This document shows positions 1-9,053 of a stretch of DNA of 64,000 nt, one piece after another. The notes beneath the pieces were generated by a model. That model was not told where the DNA came from, made no database searches, and saw only the letters and a program-made list of their open reading frames with translations. The position numbers and the translations under genes were made by a program. Origin of the DNA: Celeribacter ethanolicus (lineage in GTDB: Bacteria > Pseudomonadota > Alphaproteobacteria > Rhodobacterales > Rhodobacteraceae); the NCBI RefSeq assembly GCF_001550095.1, contig NZ_LRUC01000049.1:1-64000 (forward strand), read 5' to 3'. The stretch's first letter is position 1; every line of letters starts with the position of its first letter.

Positions 1-686
1 CGTGTGGTGCGCTGTTCAATACGCTTTTCATGCGTGCCCTGAACCAGACGATGCACATAAACCCCCGGCAGGTGGATGCAATCCGGATCGAGCGAGCCGG
101 TCGGGACGATCTCCTCGACCTCCATGATGCAGATCTTGCCGCACATCGCCGCCGGCGGGTTGAAATTGCGCGCGGTCTTGCGGAACACGGCATTGCCGGT
201 CTCGTCGGCTTTCCACGCCTTCACGATGGAAATATCGGCGAAAATGCCCTCTTCGAGGATATAGGTCTCGCCGCCAAAGTCCTTGTGCTCTTTGCCTTCG
301 GCGATCACCGTGCCCACACCCGTCTTGGTGTAAAACCCCGGGATGCCCGCCCCGCCGGCGCGCATGCGTTCGGCCAAAGTGCCCTGCGGATTGAACTCCA
401 ATTCCAGCTCGCCCGAGAGGTATTGGCGCATGAATTCAGCGTTTTCGCCCACGTAAGACGACATCATTTTCCGGATCTGGCGGGTCTCCAGCAGCTTGCC
501 GAGCCCGAACCCGTCGACGCCCGCATTGTTCGAAGCCACGGTCAGATCCTTGACGCCGCTCTCGACGATGGCGTCGATCAAAAGCTCGGGAATGCCACAC
601 AGCCCGAACCCGCCCGCAGCGATCAGCATGCCGTCCGTCAAAAGCCCGTCAAGGGCGTCGGGGGCACTTGCATATGTCTTGTTCAC
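1..686 (-). CDS. scoA: 3-oxoacid CoA-transferase subunit A (partial, 3' end outside window)
   Basis: This is subunit A of a succinyl-CoA:3-ketoacid (acetoacetate) CoA-transferase, which moves CoA from succinyl-CoA to a 3-oxoacid. About 228 residues are visible and the C-terminus runs off the left edge. The N-terminal glycine-rich loop (AAGGFGLCGIPE) and the stretch SNNAGVDGFGLGKLL are typical of the family, as is RAGGAGIPGFYT. I chose the GTG at 686 because GGGAGAGAAG lies just upstream and the protein then begins like its homologues; no in-frame ATG fits. It follows rpoN by 19 bases, so it is probably the third gene of a cobW-rpoN-scoA operon. Subunit B would be expected just beyond the edge. 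Next to a ketone carboxylase, its likely job is activating the 3-oxoacid product. That last step is inference. Confidence 0.88.
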   Translation of the reverse strand, partial: MNKTYASAPDALDGLLTDGMLIAAGGFGLCGIPELLIDAIVESGVKDLTVASNNAGVDGFGLGKLLETRQIRKMMSSYVGENAEFMRQYLSGELELEFNPQGTLAERMRAGGAGIPGFYTKTGVGTVIAEGKEHKDFGGETYILEEGIFADISIVKAWKADETGNAVFRKTARNFNPPAAMCGKICIMEVEEIVPTGSLDPDCIHLPGVYVHRLVQGTHEKRIEQRTT

Positions 687-705
687 TCTTCTCTCCCTTT
701 TGAAG

Positions 706-2013
706 TCAGTCTTTGTGCCGCCTTTGGGCCGCACCGGGGAACCCGGCCATGCGGCGCCGGTTCGACACCGTGCGGCGCGACACGCGCAGGCCCGCCTCCG
801 CCAGACGGGTGGCGAGTTCCTGATCGGTCAGCGGCTTGTCCGGGCGTTCCGCCGCGATCAACCCGGCGATGCGGGCCGAGATCGCTTCGGCGGGAACATG
901 CGAGCCGTCCCGGTGCCCTGCCCCGCCGCGGGCGAAAAAGGCGCGCAGAGGCATCATGCCCCGCGGCGTCTGGATCAAGAGCCCGTTGCGCACCCGGTTG
1001 ATCGTCGTTTCATGCACCCCGAGGTTTGCGGCCACATCCGCACAGTTCAGGGGTTTGAGATACGCGGGCCCCTGTTCGAGGGCCTCGTACTGGACGCCGA
1101 GCACATGGGCTGCGACATCCAGCACGAGGCTGTTGCGACGCGACACCGTCCGCTCCAGCCAGCGGGCCTCTTTCAGCGCCGCGCGATGTTCGGCTCCCGC
1201 AACCGGGGTCACTGCGATGCGCGGCGCGCTGGCGGCGTTCAGTTCGACATGCCATTGTCCCAACTCATCGCGTTCGGCGATCAGATCCGGCGCCCGGCGC
1301 AGCTCCGGCGCGTCGTCGAAATGCGCCCCCGGTTTGGGATCGAGCCGCCGCAACCGTGTCACCAGCGCAGCCAATTCTTCGGCATCAACCTCGCAGCGGG
1401 CGAGCAGCGCGGCGGTGTCGCCCTTGGCCAGAAGCGGCAGGGCGTCAAGCAGGCGCGCCATCGGCGGCGTCAGATCGCCCGCCTCTTCGAGTTGCAAGCG
1501 CAGGCAGTCCGAGAGAGAGCGGGCAAACAGGCCCGCGGGTTCGACCTCATGCAGACGGGTGAGCACCGCCTCGGCCTCTGCTGCCGGACACCCGGCCTGT
1601 CGCGCAATGTCTTCGAGCGGCGCACCGAGCCAGCCGCTGGGTTCCAGATGCTCCAGAAAGACCATCGCGATCTCCCGCGCCCGCGTCTCGCGAAAGATCA
1701 GGCCGATTTGCCGGGCTACATGCGCATGTAAGCCGTCGGCATGCGCCCGCAGCGTCTCGATCTCATCGCCGCTGCCGAGAAACGCCGGGCGCCACGGGCC
1801 GGGCACGCTCCGGCGCTCCGCCCCGGCAGGCTCGGGGGCGGCGCTGTCCGCATCGCCCTGTGGCAGGGTGAGCGTCAGACAGGGGTTCTCCGCCGCCTCT
1901 TCGATCAGCAGCCCGGCCAGTTCGGCATGATCCATCTGCAACAGCCCGATGGCGCGCTGCATCACCTGTGTCAGGCGCTGAGACGTGCTCTGGTGCAGAT
2001 GAAGCCCGGTCAT
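706..2013 (-). CDS. rpoN: RNA polymerase sigma-54 factor RpoN, diverged paralogue
   Basis: This is a sigma-54 factor of 435 aa, short for the family (about 430-500). The glutamine-rich activator-interacting region I is at residues 1-45 (QSTSQRLTQVMQRAIGLLQM, EEAAENP). A core-binding region follows. The DNA-binding HTH (ADVAANLGVHETTINRVRNG, then QTPRGMMPLRAFF) lies around residues 330-370. The RpoN box near residues 408-417 reads SRRTVSNRRR, whereas the canonical box is ARRTVAKYRE, so the recognition helix for the -24 element has changed. The gene lies between a CobW GTPase and a CoA-transferase subunit, 34 and 19 bases from its neighbours, in a locus that also has a sigma-54 activator. A dedicated paralogue for this cluster is the natural reading. 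A single all-purpose rpoN cannot be excluded from one window. Confidence 0.92.
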   Translation of the reverse strand: MTGLHLHQSTSQRLTQVMQRAIGLLQMDHAELAGLLIEEAAENPCLTLTLPQGDADSAAPEPAGAERRSVPGPWRPAFLGSGDEIETLRAHADGLHAHVARQIGLIFRETRAREIAMVFLEHLEPSGWLGAPLEDIARQAGCPAAEAEAVLTRLHEVEPAGLFARSLSDCLRLQLEEAGDLTPPMARLLDALPLLAKGDTAALLARCEVDAEELAALVTRLRRLDPKPGAHFDDAPELRRAPDLIAERDELGQWHVELNAASAPRIAVTPVAGAEHRAALKEARWLERTVSRRNSLVLDVAAHVLGVQYEALEQGPAYLKPLNCADVAANLGVHETTINRVRNGLLIQTPRGMMPLRAFFARGGAGHRDGSHVPAEAISARIAGLIAAERPDKPLTDQELATRLAEAGLRVSRRTVSNRRRMAGFPGAAQRRHKD

Positions 2014-2046
2014 TTTGCGGCTCCTTTGCGGTGGCCCGGCTGCGGC

Positions 2047-3348
2047 TCAGCCATGACGCCCGCCCTCGCGCAGGAAACGCGGCTGGATGAGGAAGGCCTC
2101 CGAGGTCAGGCCCTCCTGCGGGGTGAAGGGCGCGCGTTCCAACAGCCAGTTGCGGGTGGGCAGACCCGGCGTCGCAGCGGAGCGACGCAGCGCTTCGCGA
2201 TCTCCGGGCAGATGGGCCAGACGATCGCGAATGGTGGCTTCGTCCTGTTCGCTGAGGTTTTCACCGATGATCACCAAACGCCCGATGCCATCGGCCAGCG
2301 GACCGCTGGAGGGCCAGGCGCCGAGCTTGACCGGCGCAAAGGCGACATCCTCAACACATTGCAGCGCCATCGGCACATCGAGCCCCGGCAGCGCCACGAG
2401 ACCTTTCACCCGGAGCAGCTTTCCGGCGTATTTCGACAGGATTTCGCCCAGAACCACCGAAAGACCGCGCCATCTCGGTGCCGTGTCGAAGCGGACGACA
2501 AAACTGCGCACCTGACCGGAGTGCAACCCTGTCGGGGCATGCCCCTGCCCATGGCTCAGCCCGAAGCCCTGTGACGGCAGAGGCGCGTGCCCCCCGCCCG
2601 CCAGCGGGGCAGTCTTGTCGGGCGTCAACGCCGGTCCCAGCCAGTCATCGAGGCTCAGCGGCGCATCTTCCGCGGCATAGAGACCGCTGGAAAACAAATC
2701 CGCCGGGGCACAGGCCCCGTGGTCGAGGACCACATGCGGTGCCGTCGGGTTCAACGCGTTCAGCGTCCGGATCATGGCATCCTGTTCGACCCGTCCGGCC
2801 AAATCGCATTTCGACAGCAACAGACGGTCGGCCATGGCAATCTGCGCCGTGGCTTCGCGGTGCCGGACAATCTGATCGCGGATGCGGGTGGCATCGACCA
2901 CGGTCAGCACCCCGTCGCAGCGAAAACGGGCCGAGACCTGACGGTCCTCCATCAACGCCCGGACCACCGGGCTGGGATCGGCCAGTCCCGTGGTCTCGAT
3001 CACCACACGCTGCACGGGAGCGATCTCGCGCCGGGCCATTTGCCCGTGCAGGCGCATCAGAGCCGCGATCAGATCGCCCTGCACGGTACAGCACAGACAG
3101 CCGCTGTCGAGAATCACCAAGGCATCATCGATTCGCTCCACGAGGTGGTGATCTATGCCGATATCGCCCAATTCGTTGATGAACACCGCCACATCGGCCA
3201 TATCCGACCGGGTCACCAGCCGGTTCAGCATCGTGGTTTTTCCCGCGCCCAGAAACCCGGTCAGGATCGTGACCGGGATGCGCCCGCCCGCCCCCTGCGC
3301 GAGGGCGCGTGCGAGGGGATGTGTGACCGTTTCCGTCTTCGTTTTCAT
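2047..3348 (-). CDS. CobW/G3E-family metallochaperone GTPase
   Basis: This G3E-family GTPase has a Walker A motif (GFLGAGKTT) near residue 32. It has the CxCC metal-binding motif (SGCLCCTVQGDL) near residues 80-90, the switch region ETTGLADPSPV and the guanine-specificity motif SKCD. The C-terminal CobW_C domain is preceded by a histidine-rich linker (GHAPL, LSHGQGHAP, LHSG). Such proteins deliver Zn, Co or Mn to target enzymes. The start at 3348 is the second of two adjacent ATGs, and it has the better spacing (5 bases) to AGGGAGG. It heads a cobW-rpoN-scoA operon opposite a ketone-carboxylase cluster, so metal insertion into that carboxylase, whose small subunit has a zinc ribbon, is a reasonable inference. 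The metal itself cannot be read from the sequence. Confidence 0.88.
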   Translation of the reverse strand: MKTKTETVTHPLARALAQGAGGRIPVTILTGFLGAGKTTMLNRLVTRSDMADVAVFINELGDIGIDHHLVERIDDALVILDSGCLCCTVQGDLIAALMRLHGQMARREIAPVQRVVIETTGLADPSPVVRALMEDRQVSARFRCDGVLTVVDATRIRDQIVRHREATAQIAMADRLLLSKCDLAGRVEQDAMIRTLNALNPTAPHVVLDHGACAPADLFSSGLYAAEDAPLSLDDWLGPALTPDKTAPLAGGGHAPLPSQGFGLSHGQGHAPTGLHSGQVRSFVVRFDTAPRWRGLSVVLGEILSKYAGKLLRVKGLVALPGLDVPMALQCVEDVAFAPVKLGAWPSSGPLADGIGRLVIIGENLSEQDEATIRDRLAHLPGDREALRRSAATPGLPTRNWLLERAPFTPQEGLTSEAFLIQPRFLREGGRHG

Positions 3349-3351
3349 CAT

Positions 3352-3800
3352 GTCCTCCCTGTTCCTGCCCAAGGAGAAGCAGGTTTCTTACCGTGCCTTC
3401 CCTTGCCTCCTCACTCAAGGCGTTAGCGCAAGGCGGCGTGGCAGATCTTCCGCGTGCCCGACCGCCGGGCGTTCGAAATCCGGACACCCGGCGGTCGGGC
3501 ACGCGTCGCCCCGGCAGAGCGGGACAAGCCGCCACGCGGCCCCTCCGACCGGCGCTTTCCGCAACGGGATCTGCCCTTGCAGATCACACCGCAATCGCCC
3601 CGGCCGCCATGCCGTCACAGTTTCGAAACCGCCAGGTTTTTGGGCAAACTGTTTGGCCTGCCGGAAAATGATGCTAGGCTTCCGGCCTGATCATGTCGTG
3701 CCCACCAAACGGGCAGCGATCGCGGCCACGGTTCCGGGGAGGGAACCGCCGTGACGGTGCGGAGCAGAAACCGCCGACAGAATATGGGAGGAGATACCGA
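3352..3800. other. Divergent intergenic region between cobW and the sigma-54 activator
   Basis: This stretch of about 450 bases carries no convincing gene. It contains a 19-bp perfect inverted repeat (listed separately) and a 7-bp hairpin at 3729-3748 (CGGTTCC/GGAACCG). It should hold the promoters of both the cobW operon (minus) and the activator gene (plus). I found no sigma-54 element with correct GG-to-GC spacing that I would defend. Confidence 0.6.
3451..3505. repeat. 19-bp perfect inverted repeat with 17-base loop
   Basis: The left arm at 3451-3469 is CGCGTGCCCGACCGCCGGG. The right arm at 3487-3505 is its exact reverse complement. The loop (3470-3486) contains TTCGAA. It lies about 100 bases upstream of the cobW start and 300 bases upstream of the activator start. 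No T-run follows on either strand, so it is not a standard terminator. It may be an RNA hairpin in the cobW leader, a protein-binding site or the relic of an element. Confidence 0.9.
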
Positions 3801-5789
<1,989 letters not shown>

Positions 5790-5833
5790 CTGCGCCCCTC
5801 CCTGTCCCGCCCCAGCGGTCTCCAAAAACGCAA

Positions 5834-5863
5834 AACGGCCCCCCGGATTTCCGGGGGGCCGTT
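5834..5863. terminator. Bidirectional terminator between activator gene and carboxylase operon
   Basis: A 13-bp perfect stem (AACGGCCCCCCGG, four-base loop, complement) lies between the two converging stop codons. On the minus strand it is followed by TTTTGCGTTTTT, so it should end the five-gene carboxylase transcript efficiently. Confidence 0.85.
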
Positions 5864-5896
5864 GCCGTCAGGACGTGCCGTTACGATTCAGGGCGA

Positions 5897-6727
5897 TCAG
5901 ACCGACACCCCCTGCAGCCGTGCAACCGCGTCGAGCACGGCCTCCGGCGGATGGTCCACGGGCACCTGCGCATAGAGGAATTGCACAGATGTCGTCTTGG
6001 GCAGGTCCATCCCGCCGAACAGGGCCGCACTCACATCGCGGCCTTGCACCTTGTCGTCCGTTCCGATCACCGCATCGAACGGCGCGTCCTGACCGGCGGC
6101 AACGCCACGTCCGACCACGGCCCAACGGTAATGTCTGGCCGCATTGAACAATGGCGTATAAGCGGACACCTCTCCGGGTGCCTCGCCCTCTTCGAGCAAC
6201 AGCCCGCCCACCGGGCGTTGCGCAACGCAGCGCATGAAATCGGCGATATACATGGCCGCGTCTTCGGTCGTATCCGCATCCACCTCGGGCGCACGGCCCA
6301 CAAGTTCCTGCGCCTCGGCCAGCCAGGCCCCCGGCGCGGGCATGGCGAGCACCAGAGGGGTCTGGCCCTGAAGATGCGCGCCGACCGCCTCGACCACCTC
6401 GTCGAGCAGCGCGCGCGGCCCCGCCTCTTCGAGCATCCGGCGCAGCGGATAGGTCGCGCGTGTCTTCGATGCCATCTCGGCGACGAGGCCCGGGTGACGT
6501 GCCATCCACGACCGGAACAGATCGCCAACATTCACCACCGCCACATCCGAGCGCAACAATCCCCGAGCCTGAGTGAAGAAGGACAGGTATTTCGCCGCCC
6601 CTTCCGCCCAGGGATCGCCCTCCCGACCCAGCAGAAGTCGCCGGGCATAGCCCGACGACTCCAGCCAGACCCGCAGCGCCTTCGTGCCCGTTGCATCGGG
6701 CAGATCATCTGCGAGATATTGGCTCAT
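5897..6727 (-). CDS. 276-aa protein, candidate fifth (epsilon-type, Apc5-like) subunit of ATP-dependent ketone carboxylase
   Basis: I cannot assign a fold from motifs alone. The protein has 276 aa with no signal peptide or membrane segment, is acidic and alanine-rich, and includes PAPGAWLAEAQELVGR and a conserved-looking GGMDLPKTTSVQFLYAQVPV near the C-terminus. Its start overlaps the HyuB-type gene stop by four bases (ATGA), so translation is coupled. Last place in a HyuA-gamma-HyuA-HyuB-X operon and a mass near 30 kDa match the separately dissociating Apc5 subunit of acetophenone carboxylase. Assignment rests on position, size and coupling. Three-subunit acetone carboxylases lack such a gene. 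Confidence 0.7.
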   Translation of the reverse strand: MSQYLADDLPDATGTKALRVWLESSGYARRLLLGREGDPWAEGAAKYLSFFTQARGLLRSDVAVVNVGDLFRSWMARHPGLVAEMASKTRATYPLRRMLEEAGPRALLDEVVEAVGAHLQGQTPLVLAMPAPGAWLAEAQELVGRAPEVDADTTEDAAMYIADFMRCVAQRPVGGLLLEEGEAPGEVSAYTPLFNAARHYRWAVVGRGVAAGQDAPFDAVIGTDDKVQGRDVSAALFGGMDLPKTTSVQFLYAQVPVDHPPEAVLDAVARLQGVSV

Positions 6728-8994
6728 TGCAGTTCACCTCCGTCGATCCCCGCATTGGCCAGACGGGCTTCGAGCTCGGCGATACGCACGTCTTTCGGAT
6801 GCGGCATGTAATTGGGCTTCGGCGTATCGGCCCTGCGCGTCACATCCGGCGCGCCCATGTAGAGCGTGTCGATATCGTCCCCCCAGCAGCCGAAGTATTT
6901 CAGATGCGAAGGCGGTTTGGGTTGGGTCCAGTCTTTGACGAATTCGGCATAGGGCATCGAGCGGGCGATCCGCGCCTGACGTTCCTCTTCCCGGGCGGCC
7001 TCGGTGGCCTCGAAGTCGATCGCCAGCGTCGCCGGATCGAACACCACCTTGTAGAGCCGCGCCGCGACTTCCGCCGAGATCAGCCCCTCTTCGATGTCCT
7101 TCACGACACCGACCGGATCGCGTTCCAGCAGGTCGCCATAACCGGCGCCCGCGCCCTGGCTGATCATGAACAGCTCACCGCGCTTCGAGATTTCAAAGCC
7201 CATGCCCATATGGTGCGTGGTGTAGCTCGCCTCTTCGAAAGGCCGCTCATTCATGATTTCCTCGATCGAGTGACGGAATTTCTCCGGCTCGCTCTGAAGG
7301 ATCTCGTAGACATCGACATCCTTGACCTTGGACAGCGGATAGGTGCCACAGGCATAGCCGCCGAACAGGCCCTGGATCGGAGGGATCTTCGCCCCCTGAG
7401 CCGTGGTCATGAAGCCCCATTGCTCCGAGTCCTTGGTCGCCACCATCATGGTGTAGCCCTGACCGCCCCGGTACTTGCCCGGCGCGATGGCGTCCCGCGT
7501 CATCTTCTTGGACACCAGTTGCAGGAAGGGCACGTCTTCCTCGTTCACCTCCTGCTCGCCGATGTCGGCCATGGTGGCGAAGATCGGTGCCAGCGCATGT
7601 TCGCCGTCACGGTTCGAGGTCGCCCCCGCGCCCATGCCGTTCAGGTCGGCGCAGAGGTTGCCGAGCGTCTCGCCATGCTGGCTGACCCCGCCCCAGATGA
7701 AGGTGTTGATCATGTTGAAGGTGGGCGCATGCACCTTGGTGTATTTCTCCGGGCAGGAGTAAAGGAACTTCGCCACCGCATGCTGACCCGCGGTGAAGCC
7801 GGTGAAGATCGACATCAGCGATTGCGAGTTCGGCGCATCGTAGGAACAGTTCAGGATCGAATGCGGATCGGTGATCACCTCGATCGGTGCCATCGCCGCC
7901 TGACCGCGCGGCAGGTCGGGCCAGATGTAGCACAGGAAGAGCTGCGACAGCATCCCTTTGAGCCCGCCGAGAATAGTGTTGGTGGCACGGTTGGTGAATT
8001 CCGGGCTCGATCCCCGGAAATCGAAGATCAGCCGGTCGCCCTTCTTGGTCAGCTTGCAGTTCACCTTGACCACACAGTTCTCGCGCAGGGTCGAGTCCTG
8101 GATGATATAGGTCTGCACCGACATGTCCGGCCATTCCGTCAGACGACGTTTCACTTCGGTGCGCACATCCTCCATCGTCAGCCGCAGCATGGCGACCAGC
8201 GCCTCCGGGCCTTCGGTGTTCAGCGTTTCCTCGATACGCTGCTTGATGCGCAGACAGGCGAAGAGTTTGACCTTCATGTCCTCGAGTTGCAGCTTCGGCT
8301 CACGCACCGAGTTTTGCAGGAAGGTCAGCAGGTCGCGCTTGATCTGGTAGTTTTCGACCACCTTGAAGGGCGACATCTTCAGCCCCTCGTCAGACGGGCT
8401 TTCCGCCATCGACGGCATGCCGCCCGGCTCGATGGCGCCGTTTTCGCCCTCATGCACGGTCGAGGCGACCCAACACACCAGACGCCCTTCGTGGAAGATC
8501 GGCAGGATCATCGACTGGTCGGTGTTGTGCACATTGCCATAACGCGAGTCGTTGTGGATGAAACCGTCGCCGTCGCGCACGCCGACGGTCGGTTCGTTCA
8601 TCCAGTTCTTGACGATGAACTTGATCGGATGGTGCACCACAGACGAGAACAGCAGCACGCCGCCCGCAGAGGCCAGCGCCAGATCCCCGCTGGCGGTATA
8701 GATGCCGGTGATCACATCGCCCCATTTCGCGCCCGGGGCGGCGCCCATCTGTTCGACCATCTCATAGCCTTCGTCGCACCCCGATTGCAGCCGGTCGCGG
8801 ATACGGGCGATCATGTGATGATCGAAATTCTGACCGATGGCGAGCTCCTCGTCGGGGCTGCGCTCCATCAGGTCGTGGTTCTGCATGATCTCGGGATCGG
8901 GCCCGAGAAACAGCGTGGTGTCTTCGAGAAACTGCTTGATCAGTTTCATGTCCTCGGCCGAGGGGGCCGGGCCGGTGGTGTTCAGGTCTTTCAT
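6724..8994 (-). CDS. HyuB-type subunit of acetone/acetophenone-carboxylase-like enzyme
   Basis: This is a hydantoinase B/N-methylhydantoinase B family protein of 756 aa, about 85 kDa, the size of the large catalytic subunit of ketone carboxylases. Typical segments are EMVEQMGAAPGAKWGDV, GDGFIHNDSRYGNVHNTDQ, HEGENGAIEPGGMPSMAES and GGQGYTMM. In this family the subunit holds the carboxylation site and works with HyuA-type subunits that phosphorylate the ketone enolate and bicarbonate. The start at 8994 has AGGAGG eight bases upstream; the open frame continues 33 codons further without support. It is coupled to the next gene by a four-base overlap. Whether the substrate is an aryl or an alkyl ketone cannot be decided here. 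Confidence 0.85.
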   Translation of the reverse strand: MKDLNTTGPAPSAEDMKLIKQFLEDTTLFLGPDPEIMQNHDLMERSPDEELAIGQNFDHHMIARIRDRLQSGCDEGYEMVEQMGAAPGAKWGDVITGIYTASGDLALASAGGVLLFSSVVHHPIKFIVKNWMNEPTVGVRDGDGFIHNDSRYGNVHNTDQSMILPIFHEGRLVCWVASTVHEGENGAIEPGGMPSMAESPSDEGLKMSPFKVVENYQIKRDLLTFLQNSVREPKLQLEDMKVKLFACLRIKQRIEETLNTEGPEALVAMLRLTMEDVRTEVKRRLTEWPDMSVQTYIIQDSTLRENCVVKVNCKLTKKGDRLIFDFRGSSPEFTNRATNTILGGLKGMLSQLFLCYIWPDLPRGQAAMAPIEVITDPHSILNCSYDAPNSQSLMSIFTGFTAGQHAVAKFLYSCPEKYTKVHAPTFNMINTFIWGGVSQHGETLGNLCADLNGMGAGATSNRDGEHALAPIFATMADIGEQEVNEEDVPFLQLVSKKMTRDAIAPGKYRGGQGYTMMVATKDSEQWGFMTTAQGAKIPPIQGLFGGYACGTYPLSKVKDVDVYEILQSEPEKFRHSIEEIMNERPFEEASYTTHHMGMGFEISKRGELFMISQGAGAGYGDLLERDPVGVVKDIEEGLISAEVAARLYKVVFDPATLAIDFEATEAAREEERQARIARSMPYAEFVKDWTQPKPPSHLKYFGCWGDDIDTLYMGAPDVTRRADTPKPNYMPHPKDVRIAELEARLANAGIDGGELQ

Positions 8995-9053
8995 GGTTTT
9001 CTCCTCCTGTCGGATCATGGGCCCCGGCGCTCCACTCGCCGGGGCTGCCGTTT

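Noticed and set aside
3439-3453. Sigma-54-like TGGCA-N8-GC on the plus strand upstream of the activator gene
   Set aside because: GG and GC are correctly spaced but the rest of the -12 element is absent and the site runs into the 19-bp inverted repeat. AcoR-type activators are usually not sigma-54 dependent themselves.
3645-3665. Sigma-54-like element on the minus strand (AGGCCAAACAGTTTGC) in front of cobW
   Set aside because: GG-to-GC distance is one base too long, which is not tolerated by sigma-54.
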